The notes beneath the pieces were generated by a model. The model had not been told where the DNA came from. It worked only from the letters and a program-made list of their open reading frames with translations, and ran no database searches. DNA of 64,000 nt from Symbiodinium natans. Lineage: Eukaryota; Sar; Dinophyceae; Suessiales; Symbiodiniaceae. The stretch spans positions 7,501 to 71,500 of the forward strand of contig CAJNDS010000318.1 in NCBI GenBank assembly GCA_905221605.1, given 5' to 3'. Below are positions 46,906-57,430 of this stretch, one piece after another. Made by a program: the position numbers and the translations under genes. Within the stretch, counting starts at the first letter, position 1, and each line of letters starts with the position of its first letter.

Positions 46906-48724
46906 TATGTGACGCTTGTTCTTTGTTTGGTGTATGTGTTTTTGTATTGCATGCTGCTAACTATAGTTATATAGCCCTAAATCCCTAAAGAAATCTATAG
47001 GCGCCCCTACAAAAGGAGCAACTGGTATACTAGACCTAACCCCTGGAGCGCTGAAAAGAGCCAGGCACGAAAAGCCTAAAACCTACTACTTTCGGTACAT
47101 CCCAGAGCAACCTCTAATTTAGAAAAAGGCATCCGCTTCTCTCTTCAAAAACAAGATGCAGAAACACCTGACCCTTAAAAGGACAATAAGGGCACGTAGA
47201 CCCTAAAACTCGAATCTCAACTTTATTAAAGCCGAGATTCTAGCACCTCCAACTGCACGGTGCCCTGCCCACCGATTGGGAACGCCACCTGAGTCCGCCT
47301 GCGGATTTTGCGGTAGGACTGAGGCATTGGTGCGTTTCGCGGGTTTTGGCCAGAGGACTCAAGCTTATGGAAGGCTTGTTTGGGAAAGCCCGGATAACCT
47401 GAAGGATAAACAACGCGTCAGCCTGTAACCGCGAGGTCTACGGCTCGAATCCTCCTCACGTCGCGGGCCTAAACAGCATTAGCGGCTGCCACAAATTCAT
47501 TTTGTGGCTCCACAAATGAGGGCTTCCTGGGATCTTTAAAGATGCTAGTGTTCGGATAACCTCGAATTCCCAAGCCCCTTCCCAAGATAAACGCCATCCA
47601 CAGAACGTACCAGTGCATCGTATTCGAAGAGGAGCTGTGGCTTGGGGGTTAGGGTTGAGGCCACCTCTATCGAACGGACAGTATCGGCAGCAATACTAGA
47701 AATATTTTGGATCAACACACCTCAGCCCTAAGCCCTAAGCCCTAAGCCCTAAACCCTAAGCCCTATAAAGCCAAAAACGGTAAAGGGCTGCAGCACGGCC
47801 TGAGTGCCTTCCGAAGGAAAACGCGCTCTTTCTCTTTGAAGAGCCTGAGCCACAGACGGACTGAACCCTCAAGCCGAAACTAAGGGTTTAGAGTTTAGGG
47901 TTTAGGGTTTAGGGTTAGGGTTTAGGGTTTAGGGTTTAGGGTCTAGGGTTTAGCGTTTAGGTTTTAGGAAGCTTGGACACGTAGCGTGGTGACTATGCAA
48001 TGACGCAGCGACCACGAGGAAAGCAGCCAAGACCCTTTGATGCACAATTTGGATGATATGACAGCAACAGCCATCCCTGCGCCTACATGTGGGGTTTAGG
48101 GTTTAGGGTTTAGGGTTTAGGGTTTAGGGTTTAGGGTTTAGTAGTAGAAGCCACAAGCTCTGCGTTGCGAAGTTCGGTCTCCCAGATGGGGGTCCCACTG
48201 GCGAGTCTTCTCGAGGTTTAAGGGGAAAAAACAAGCTTGACTTTCGCGCTGAAGGGGGCTCTAAGTACCACCAGAGGTTTAAAGCTTACCTATCAACCCT
48301 AAACCCTAAACCCCAAACCCTAAACTCTAAACCCTATACCCTAAACCCGTGCAAAGCAGTTCAGGGCGGGGAGTGATTGCACCAACCCTAAACCCTAAAC
48401 CCATAACCATTTACCCCAAACCCTAAACCCCTAAACCCGAAACCCAAAGCTGCAGATCGAACCCAGGAACTCTCCGTTCAGCACGGAGTGTTCAGAAGGC
48501 TCCTCCTGGGCTGGTCTGGGGGATCAAGGCTGAGGGTTTGTAGGGTTTAGGGTTTAGGGTTTAGGGTTTCGGGTTTAGGGTTTAGGGTTTAGGGTTTATG
48601 GGGCTTATTGTAGGGGTTGAGAGGGGGCATAGGGCTGAAAGAGGAATCATGGAAAATGGGGAAAAGTATTACCAGTTGGCATCCCTCTTTGACGGCCTCT
48701 GCACTCCTCTAGGAAGAGCTTAGG
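46906..48724. other. Unique filler and repeat patches, no gene
   Basis: 46980-47690 is the longest repeat-poor stretch in this half. It contains a tRNA-like T-arm motif (about 47430-47460) that I reject. Telomere arrays follow at 47725-47765, 47884-47965, 48090-48145, 48295-48350, 48385-48440 and 48540-48600. Confidence 0.6.
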
Positions 48725-48830
48725 GGTTGGGATGTTCCCCCTTATACTAGCAGTCCTTAATGGGGATTATAATGGGCTAGTACTATAAGCCCTATTAAGG
48801 ACTGTTAGTATAAGGGGGAACATCCCAACC
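48725..48830. mobile_element. MITE-like element, family B, best copy
   Basis: Almost the full 106 bp folds into one hairpin. The left end GGTTGGGATGTTCCCCCTTA and the right end AAGGGGGAACATCCCAACC are perfect inverted repeats, and pairing continues through ACTAGCAGTCCTTAAT and ATTAAGGACTGTTAGT. TAGG lies on both sides (48721-48724 and 48831-48834) as a possible 4-bp target duplication. It has no coding capacity and would need an enzyme supplied elsewhere. Confidence 0.9.
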
Positions 48831-49652
48831 TAGGGGTTCCTAGGGACGTGAATGTAGTATTCACAGAAGGTAACTCCATATGTGGGTGACTCTCTGAATG
48901 ATGGTAAAGATCGTGTTCCTTTAAGGGGGACCCAAGAAAGGTTTAGGGTTGAGGGTTTAGGGTTTAGGGTTTAGGGCTACAAGAAGCAGCCCCTGCTGCG
49001 ACCCAGGCAGCGTAGGTCGTGAAGGTGTCGTCACCATTCCATCCTCGGCGCTCCAGGGCGGTTCTTCAGCCTAACCCCTGAAGCCTTTAGGGTTTAGGGT
49101 TTAGGGTTTAGGGTTTAGGGTTTAGGGTTTAGATTAACCTTGCAGCCCCAAACCCTAAACCGTAAACCCAAAAACCCTAGAAGCCCTATAAACCCTATAA
49201 ACCTATAAACCCTATAAACCCTGTAAACCCCAAAAGCCCTAAACCCTAATCATAAACAAGCTCCTTTTACGGGGTTAAGAAGGGACCCGGCACCCCTAGA
49301 AAAGGGAACAAGGGTGCTGCTGGGCATCCTTGTCTTGGCTTGAGGGGAGGCTTGAAGGGTTGACAAGTGTAGGGTTTAGGGTTGAGGGTTTAGGGTTTAG
49401 GGTTTAGGGTTTAGGGCTTGTGGTCTTTGCTTGTGCGAGGGTGGGGGGAGGGGGCAGTGTGGAGAGTTCGGCTTAGTGTGGGGTCTAGCCTCGTGCTGAG
49501 GGTTGGAACACCCCTACTTCGGGTCCCTAAAGTTTAGGGTTGTCGGGCTTAGGAATCCCTACACCCCCAAAAACATGCCACGACTTCCTCATGATGTCGG
49601 GCGCCATTCAGGGTCGTTTGGAAGTGGCAAACAACCGAAGCAGCGTCCTCTT
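48831..49652. repeat. Telomere-repeat mosaic with a half family C copy
   Basis: Arrays lie at 48940-48975, 49086-49135 and 49375-49415, with degraded CCCTATAAA units at 49180-49245. About 49260-49331 resembles the right half of family C (AAAGGGAACAAGGGTGCTGC followed by TGGGCATCCT). No gene. Confidence 0.7.
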
Positions 49653-49784
49653 ACTTGGAGGTTCATGGTACTTATTACCCAAATATAACGGTACCTATAA
49701 CTGTACTTATAAGCTCCGTAAGTGCCCGAATATTCTTATAAGTAGAGTTATAATTGGTTTTATAAGTACCATGAAACTCCAAGT
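49653..49784. mobile_element. MITE-like element, family A, copy 3
   Basis: The 132-bp element has inverted ends ACTTGGAGGTTCATGGTACT and AGTACCATGAAACTCCAAGT (one mismatch). Its interior carries TATAACTGTACTTATAA and TTATAAGTAGAGTTATAA. It is the cleanest copy of the family and has no telomeric insert. Confidence 0.85.
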
Positions 49785-52700
49785 AGAGCAACTCCACGCG
49801 TCCAGTCCGAGCTGCTGATGTTCGCGCGCCTCGATCCGTAGTACATGATTCCGCCATGGCCATAGAAACCAATCTGATCTATGTCGCACCAGTGTACTTA
49901 GGCTTGGCTTGAAGCTTTGAAGCCCTGAAGACTAAGCAGCCTATAAGCATTCCCTTAAGCAACGCGAGAGAGGAAATCCCGGCCCTGCGCGTTTAGGGCT
50001 TTAGGGGTTTACAGGGGACTGGGGGATGGAATAATTGATGGTTTCAGGGCATTGGGCATAAAAGTTCGTGAATTCGGAACCCTAAATCCTTATTCTTGGC
50101 AAGGGTTTAGGATTTTTTTGGGGTTTAAGGTTTTGGGCTTATAGGGTTTAGGTTTGGGGTCTGGGGTGTTGGGGCCCTTGAACCCTATTCCTGGCAGGGA
50201 TGCGGAGCGCCAAAAACCGGCACGCCCGCCCCCTGCGCTGTATTCTGCGAGCTCACAGACGGCGAGCGCACTTCGGAGAACCACGCACCAGACGGTGACA
50301 CTGTTTAGGGTTTAGGGTTTAGGGTTTAGGGTGCTTCTCGAAATGTGGTGGTTGATGGCCACATAGGGTTTGAAAATTCGGGGTCAAGGGTTGGGGCGCA
50401 TGGGTTTCGGGCTTGTGGGTGTGATGAATTTCGATCTGAGGGATTACGGGAGACTGATGCCCCAAATGCATGCTGGAAGTAGAGGAACCCTGGCATGCGA
50501 CGCGCGCTGGGACTTGGGCTTTGTTAAGGGGCTTCAGTGCTTTGAGAGGCTGAGGGCTTCGTCTCATGCCGGTGGGCCGAGGATGATGTTCAGTGCAACA
50601 CAGATGGCTTGGGAGTCTTCGTGCAAAATAAGCCCTGTAACTACTTAGACGCCAGAATCTGCTAACGCTACAGTAGCGGAAAAAGCAAGAGGCCATTGCG
50701 GAGTCAGGAAAGCTTTAAGCCTCCTAAGTCACCAAAAAAAAAACCACCAAAGCCCCCGGTGCTGTGAAAGGTGCCATGCAATTAGGGGTTACGACATGTT
50801 GAAGGGACGTCTTGGGAGGTGCCTAAACCCAAAACCCTAAACCCTAAGCCCTAAGCCCTAAGCCCTAAACCCTAAACCCTAAACCAAAACCCTAAAGCCC
50901 GAAACCCTTTTAGGCCCGAGTAAACCCTCTTAACCACCCCGAAATTTCTACACCCGATCTGGGGTTGAGGGTTTAGGGTTTAGGGCCAACCCCTTACCAC
51001 CTTGGCTCGCGCGGCAGACTCCCGGAGCGAGTTCTGCAAGACCCTGGCCGGGGTGGCAGCTTGGGAGTCGGGCTGCGTTGGGTTTAGGGTTTAGGGTTTA
51101 GGGTTTAAGGTTTAGGGTTTAGGGTTTAGGGTTTAGGCTTTAGGGTTTAGGGTTTAGGGTTTAGGGTTTAGGGTTTAGGGCAGAGAGAGGATTGGGTGCC
51201 ATGGACCCCCAAGTGCAATCCGCTTTTATCTTGGGTATGCCGGTAACGGAACTGGAATTGAGCCCAGCATAGGGCTTGAAGGGGTTTAGGGTTTAAAACA
51301 GGGTTTAGGGTTTAGGGTTTAGGGTTTAGAGTTTTGGGGGCTTAGGCAGGCCAATAGCATCGTTAACCTCAATGAGTGGCGTGGCCAAGCGTTATGCAGG
51401 ACTGACGTAGGACGACATCCTCATAAATCCTGAAACCCACCACACCCAGAAGTGTCCGGTACAAGAGGAGATTCCTGGCCAGTCGCACTGGTAAGACGAA
51501 CGTAGAATCATCGCTCGACCATGGATGCTCTGGCCATTCGCGCGCGCTGGCAGCTGTCGACAACACGGGATGGGGGGGTTAACGATGTAAGGCCGATGCA
51601 AGAAGAATGCGAAGCAGCAGGTGCCGAAAACACTGCGAGCGCCTGGGCTTTTGGCATGTGACCACCACGAAACAGACGCAAACGACGCGGGTGCGCTGAG
51701 CGAGAACAAGCCGCTGGCGGGCACAACCTGTGCACACAAAGACCTGAAGAACCCCCACAAAAAATCTCAGAAACCCCAACCTAACAGCTTAACCAACCCC
51801 CCCCCCGGCCCAACCCGCTACTCCCTCTTGGCCCTCCCAACCCTAACCCCCAAACCCTAAACCCTAAACCTTGAACCCTGACTCCCTTCTGGGCCCTGCG
51901 GCTCCCTCAAGATGCCATAGAGGTGGTTCGGCACGTAGAGGATCGAGGTGTCGGGACGCCCCTGGTTTCTGGTTTCGGACTTGCGGTCCCTAAACCCTAA
52001 ACCCTAAACCCTAAACCCTAAACTCTAAAGTTCCCTGTGCTGTTGCTTACCTGGCAGCTATACCATGGTAAGAACGAAGTAACCATCGCAGGTACCTGAA
52101 ACTTTGCATGGAGCTACCCATGAACCTCCACGTGAGGCTTGAATGCTTTAGGGGTGCCACGGTGCGGAAACGTGGGCTCTGCACGTTTGAACCTTTGAGC
52201 CCTATACACCCGGCCCACTAAGGCGGTCTGCAAGGGCTTCCTGAAACAAGCAGCTTCCCTGTGGCCCGTTTGTGAGGTAGAATGGGGGCCGTCTTCAATT
52301 GGGGCTCAAGGTTTAGTAGACGGTGGGCTCAACTGATTCAGGTTGAGGGCGTCTTTTTGGGGGGTGGGGGACCGGGAGGGTTGGGGGCTAGGGGGGGGGG
52401 GGGGGCTTTTATGGTTAGGGGAAGTCTAGGGCAGGAATCTAAATTAACCCAATACGACCAACCCCAAAGACACCCCCAGCCTAAACCCCACCCAAACCCC
52501 AAAGCCCCTAAATCACCAAACCCTAAACCCAAAACCCAAAACCCTAAACCCAAGACCCTAAACCTAAACCGCGGCCTGTATATCGATGGGGACCTGATCC
52601 TCGGGATACTGGGTCCGGAAAGTGCCAACCTCAGAGCACGGGCATGCGTACGAGTGCCTTTGTGGTGACTTACTGAAAGCCCAAACCCTAGGGTTGCAGG

Positions 52701-53478
52701 GTTTAGGGTTTAGGGTTGCAAGTATGGGCCCTCAACTTGGGTCCCTTGTTATATACCCTTACATAGGGCCCATACTTCGGATCCCTCTAAACGGGTAAGG
52801 GACCATGCTAAGGGCCCATGGTACAAACGGGCAGTTCTCACACCCCCTAACTCCGGCTGGAGAGTTCTTGGTCCTTTTGGTATGCTAAGCAATTTTTGGT
52901 TTTTTTGGGGAAAAGGGGGCTGATCTCCATTGTGAGCCCTCATTGGCAGCTTCAATTTCAAGGAAGATATGGAACGAGACACACGACAGGGCGCCCCCAT
53001 ATGTGATCAACCCTCAAAAAGATACCACCGACCCTCAAAATCCGAATCTGCGCGCCCCCAAAACAACCCCTCTCCTTAAGCCCTGAGCCCAAATCCTAGA
53101 CCCTAAGCCCTAAACCCTAAACCCTAAACCCTAAGCCTAAACCCTAAACCTAAGCCCTAAACCCAAAGTCTCCCAAAAAAGAAGCGAAGGAGGTTGGGTC
53201 TCCCACCAGGTCGGTCAGCAAACTGTAGGGATCTCGGCGGCAGGCTTTGGGTTCAGGGTTTAGGATTTTAGGGTTTAGGGTTTAGGGTTTAGGGTTTAGG
53301 GTTTAGGGTTAGGGTTTAGGGTTTAGGGTTTAGGGTTTAGGGTTTAAGGTTTAGGGTTTAGGGTTAAGGTTTTGGGTAAGGGCTTTCGGTTTAGGGTTTA
53401 GGGTTGCGCTGTTGGGATGGGGGGCTGGGAGCATAAATTCCTATTTGCAGCTTTGGAGGTTTTGTTCCTTTATTTAAG
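49785..53478. repeat. Telomere-repeat mosaic, no gene
   Basis: Arrays lie at about 50304-50332, 50825-50900, 50960-50985, 51078-51180, 51270-51335, 51840-51870, 51990-52030, 52520-52565, 53095-53165 and 53250-53410. 52735-52815 carries segments (GTATGGGCCCT, AGGGCCCATAC) of the 7.5/41.4/60.2-kb repeat in inverted form. Overlapping frames near 50319-50696 and 51369-51860 have no motif on either strand. Confidence 0.75.
53250..53410 (+). repeat. TTTAGGG array (about 20 units)
   Basis: Mostly canonical units with single-base slips (TTAGGG, TTTAAGG). It ends 70 bp before the left end of the 1.1-kb inverted-repeat element. Confidence 0.9.
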
Positions 53479-53694
53479 CTAGACCCGGGAGTAACCTAGG
53501 AATGAAAAGGGTGCCCTTTTGGTTTTAAGGGGATTAATGTTGTCTGCTGATTAGTGTGGCCCCCCCCCCCCCTCAACGAAAGGATCCCGCTCTTTAGTGT
53601 GGGGGGGGGGGGGGGGGGCGGGGGGCAATTTGGGGGCCCTATTCTTACACTTAACAGTGGTCTATAGGGGCCGGGGGGGAGGGTCTGGTTTTAT

Positions 53695-53888
53695 ATGATT
53701 TTAAAAGGGATGAGTTTATATGAATTTAAAAGGGATCCATATGATCCATATGATTTTAAAAGGGATGAGCTCGTATGAGTGTAAAAGGGATCCATATGAT
53801 TCTAAACGGGGTGAGACTATATGAAATTAAGAGGGATCCATACGATTTTAAGAGGGATGAGTTTATATGAATTTAAAGGGGATCCATC
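53695..53888 (+). repeat. Direct repeat of GGGATGAG...GGATCCATATGA
   Basis: Four to five diverged units of about 45 bp, each with GGGATGAG(TT/CT), TATATGAATTTAAA and GGGATCCATATGATT. They sit inside the 1.1-kb inverted-repeat element. Confidence 0.85.
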
Positions 53889-53890
53889 TA

Positions 53891-54345
53891 TCCCAACCAA
53901 GCCAGCCCGCAGAAAAAAATACAATTCCGGGGGAGCAAACTTTTTACATTATACGGCATGCGGGCAGCTGCTGGACTACCCCCTTTGAAATTTGATTGCC
54001 CGGCCTCGGTACAAAAGAATTTCATAAGGAAATCTTAGTTTTGGGTCTGGCCTGGAGGCTGAAGATTTCAGGGCCCGACAACCTCAGGCCTCAAGGTTTA
54101 GGAAGCCTCAGCCGTTAGGCCTCTGGATCCAAACCCAACTAGCCCGCAAAAAAAATATAATTCCGGGGGATCAAACTTTTATATTGTACGGCATCCGGGC
54201 AGCTGCTGGACTACCCCCTTTGAAATTTGATTGCCCGGCCTCGGTACAAAAGAATTTCATAAGGAAATCTTAGTTTTGGGTCTGGCCTGGAGAATTTCAG
54301 GGCCCGACAACGTCAGGCCTCAAGGTTTCAGGCTTTAAACCTTTG
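53891..54345 (+). repeat. Tandem duplication, period about 226 bp
   Basis: Two adjacent copies share AATTCCGGGGGA, GGGCAGCTGCTGGACTACC, TTTGAAATTTGATTGCCCGG and GGTCTGGCCTGGAG. The second copy has a small internal deletion (GCTGAAG lost near 54291). Fragments with AATTCCGGGGG recur near 54442 and 54502. Confidence 0.9.
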
Positions 54346-54591
54346 ATCTTTGGTCTCTCAGGCTCGGTTCAGAAGCGATTTATGGACGACAACACCATTC
54401 GACAGCCTCGCCGAAATTTTGCATCGCCCGATTTTTTTTCACAATTCCGGGGGTCCTCCTCAAATAGATCCCCCTGAATAATTTTTGGATTTTTTTCCAC
54501 AATTCCGGGGGAGCACACTAATCAGGATACAACATTATAAGGGAACCCTAACCCTGAAAAAAGGAAAAAAAGGGCCTACTCCCGGTCCTAG

Positions 54592-56214
54592 TAACTGCCG
54601 TTAAACATATAGGGTGTGGAGGGGTTGTGGGGTTTAAGAAATTAGGGGCTTCAGGGCATTGAGAACATAGGGGTTTTCGGAGTTCAGCGCGAAGCTTGCG
54701 GACTTCAGGAACCCGCCTTGCACCCTAAACCGAAACGCCCAAACTAGAAACCCCCCAAGCCATAAACCCTAAACCCGAAATCCTAAACCCCGAACCCTCG
54801 GCAAGTTTTCGGCTGATTCTTGATCAGGAACAAGAGGAAGCCTAGATAAACTGCAGGCCTTTAGGGTTTAGGGTTTAGGGTCTTCGCTTACGTCGCAACC
54901 TGCTGAATGCAGAAATTCTTGAAGCCTGCTAATTCGGGCCGGCTTGCAAAACCCTAACCCCTAATTACTAAACCCTCAGGTCTGCAGGAAGAGGTTCCGA
55001 TGTCGATGTACCCTTATCACAAAGCCCTAAGCCCGTAGTTAGGACTGGTAGCCCAGCAACAGAATTCCGGTTGAGGGTTTCTTGCTGGCAGAGCTCTGCC
55101 GTTTGGGGTTTAGGGTTTTAACAAAGGGTACCCGTTTTGGGGCTTAGGCTATATACTGTTGTAAACCTAGAACCCAAAGTCTATATCTGACTCTAGTACT
55201 TGCTGTAGAACCCCATTTTTAAGGCACAAACTTACCGTAGGTTCCTCAGCAACCACCCAGCGAAGCCCTTTATACGCTTATCCACCCTAAACCCTAAACC
55301 CTAAACCCTAAACCCTCAACCCTAAACCCTAATCTTGTAACTTCTGGGGCCAAGCTGCTGGTGGGTTGAAGAACGCCCATGGCAACGCCTGCTGTGGCAT
55401 GCGGCGGAACTCAAAGGACGAAGCGACAAATAGGATCAATCCAATAGAGGTGCCTTAATGATTAGGATGGTTTTATTTTTGCTTCTTTGTTTTTCTTTGT
55501 TTTTTTTTTTTTTTTGGGGGGGGGGGGGGGGGGAGGGAGCCATTATAGCATAACTCTAAAGGAACCATAAGGGAACATTGTTAAATTAGTAGTAATCATC
55601 CCGACCCCTATAGTAGGTTGGTGTAAAGGAAACGACCTCCCTCGAGAGGGAATGAGGTCTATGAGAGCTCCACTAGCAAAAACCTCACAGTGCATTTATC
55701 GGGGCTCTCTGAATGTCCAATTTGGGAGTTTACGAAAACGAGGCACCCTTATTATGGACGCCACATAGTAGGATTCCCTTATAAACAGGACCCAATAGGG
55801 TACCCCTAATTTCGGAAAGCCCCATTTCGTCTACGGGACCTGCTGGTGGGACAGTTTGATGGCGCGGCAGTCATTTTCCTTGTCCACCGATATGGGCTTC
55901 ACCCGGCAACGAGAGACCCAAACCCCCTAAACCACTAGCAGCCAGAGGAATATTCACTTATTCGGGCTTCGGGTGTATCAAGAGAACATCCCTAAACCCT
56001 AAACCCCAAACCCTGAACCCTAAACCCCAAACCCTGAACTCCACCCCTCCCCCCAAAACACCTGCCGGTTTGCGAGCGCCAGGAGGTGCTGGCACCTGCT
56101 TTAAGTGGAGACACAGCGAACAGCCAGCCGGGGCACCATTCACTAGGATAAGACAGGAGAAAAGAGCAACAAGGCCCAGCAGCGACCCCAAACCCTAAAC
56201 CCTCTCTTTCCTAT
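54592..56214. other. Unique filler and repeat patches, no gene
   Basis: Short telomere arrays lie at 54765-54800, 54860-54885, 55283-55335 and 55990-56040. A T16G18 junction is at 55500-55533. 55543-55620 and 55722-55805 match small repeats at 36.0 kb and 22.9 kb respectively. No coding region is supported. Confidence 0.65.
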
Positions 56215-56332
56215 ATACATATACAAATATAAAATATAAACAGAAATATAAATATGAATAAATAAATAAATATAAATATAAATAAATAAATATATATATA
56301 TATACATATAATATATATATATATATATATGC
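56215..56332. repeat. AT-rich (TAAA)n/(TA)n microsatellite
   Basis: ATATAAATA and AATAAATAAATA steps end in a (TA)n tract that abuts the left border of the palindrome island. Similar AT-rich tracts lie at 58982-59050 and 63062-63205. Confidence 0.9.
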
Positions 56333-56359
56333 TCACCCCCCCCCAATGGACCCACCGCG
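56312..56359 (+). repeat. Left inverted border of the palindrome island
   Basis: (AT)n followed by GCTCACCCCCCCCC and CAATGGACCCACCGCG. The reverse complement stands at 58954-59004 with only GC/GG changes at the (AT)n junction, giving a 27-bp match plus the AT tract. Confidence 0.8.
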
Positions 56360-57430
56360 CATGGCAGCCGAGTCCTAGCCAGATCAAGGCAAAAAACAAC
56401 AAAATAAGAATTAACAAAAACCAACAAACCAAAAAAATCCAAGAAACCAAAAAAACCAAAAAAACCAAAAAAACCAAAAATTCCAAAACTATGGGGCTGG
56501 GGCCTCCAAAAGATGGTTTTTTTGGTTTTCTCGAGAAAAAGATGGTTTTTTTGGTTCGAAACCATCTTTTTCTCGAGAAAAAGATGGTTTTTGAGCAGCC
56601 GCTCTTCTAAAAACCATCTTTTTCTCGAGAAAAAGATGGTTTTACCAGGACAAGACCTCCAAAAACCATCTTTTTCTCGAGAAAAAGATGGTTTTACCAG
56701 GACAAGACCTCCAAAAACCATCTTTTTCTCGAGAAAAAGATGGTTTTTCCAGGACAAGATCTCCAAAAACCATCTTTTTCTCGAGAAAAAGATGGTTTTT
56801 CGAAGAGCGGCTGCTCAAAAACCATCTTTTTCTCGAGAAAAAGATGGTTTCGAACCAAAAAAACCATCTTTTTCTCGAGAAAACCAAAAAAACCATCTTT
56901 TGGAGGCCCCAGCCCCATAGTTTTGGAAAAGATGGTTTTTTTGGTTTTTTTGGTTTTTTTGGGTTTTCTCGAGAAAAAGATGGTTTTTTGGTTCGAAACC
57001 ATCTTTTTCTCGAGAAAAAGATTGTTTTGAGCAACCATCCTTCGAAAAACCATCTTTTTCTCGAGAAAAAGATGGTTTTACCAGGAGAAGACCTCCAAAA
57101 ACCATCTTTTTCTCGAGAAAAAGATGGTTTTACCAGGACAAGACCTCCAAAAACCATCTTTTTCTCGAGAAAAAGATGGTTTTTCCAGGACAAGATCTCC
57201 AAAAACCATCTTTTTCTCGAGAAAAAGATGGTTTTTCGAAGAGCGGCTGCTCAAAAACCATCTTTTTCTCGAGAAAAAGATGGTTTCGAACCAAAAAAAC
57301 CATCTTTTTCTTGAGGAAACCAAAAAAACCATCTTTTGGAGGCCCCAGCCCCATAGTTTTGGAAAAGATGGTTTTTTTGGTTTTTTTTGGTTTTTTTGGT
57401 TTTTTTGGTTTTCTCGAGAAAAAGATGGTT
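56360..57430. repeat. Array of XhoI-centred palindromes in two 436-bp higher-order units
   Basis: Each basic unit is a palindrome, CCATCTTTTT-CTCGAG-AAAAAGATGG, flanked by AAAA/TTTT. Its centres lie at 56530, 56572, 56624, 56676, 56728, 56780, 56832, 56874, then 56968, 57009, 57060, 57112, 57164, 57216, 57268, a mutated 57310 (CTTGAG) and 57413. Spacing is mostly 52 nt; spacers include ACCAGGACAAGACCTCC and AGCAGCCGCTCTTC or its inverse. Nearly all centres repeat at +436 to +438. CCTCCAAAAGATGG next to CTATGGGGCTGGGG opens the array at about 56488 and its inverse closes each unit (about 56893 and 57327), so each 436-bp unit is itself a palindrome. 56360-56487 is A-rich lead-in. Confidence 0.95.

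Larger units (their letters stand above)
53479..54591. mobile_element. 1.1-kb element with long terminal inverted repeats (family C-like ends)
   Basis: The left end (CTAGACCCGGGAGTAACC, GGGTGCCCTTTTGG, TTAATGTTGT, CTGATTAGTGTG) is mirrored at the right end (CACACTAATCAG, ACAACATTATAAGG, GGGCCTACTCCCGGTCCTAG), giving imperfect arms of about 80 bp. The termini resemble the 100-113 bp family C elements (CTAGG, GTAACCTAGG, GGGTGCCCTTTT), so this may be a longer member of that family. Flanks read TAAG and TAAC, an imperfect 4-bp duplication. The interior holds a C14 run, G-runs, a GGGATGAG/GGATCCATATGA repeat and a tandem duplication. I see no transposase frame, so it is non-autonomous or decayed. 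Confidence 0.75.

Noticed and set aside
47388-47470. tRNA-like motif (GGCTCGAATCC with a CCTGTAACC loop upstream)
   Set aside because: The T-loop resembles a tRNA, but neither the anticodon stem nor the T stem pairs, and no matching acceptor ends are found. At most a decayed tRNA-derived repeat.
22000-53400. Retroelement (reverse transcriptase, LTR) content
   Set aside because: No reverse-transcriptase motif such as a YxDD context in a long frame and no long direct terminal repeats were seen.
56486-57430. CRISPR-like array
   Set aside because: The repeats are regularly spaced, but the spacers are the same few sequences repeated, there are no cas genes, and the genome is eukaryotic in character.
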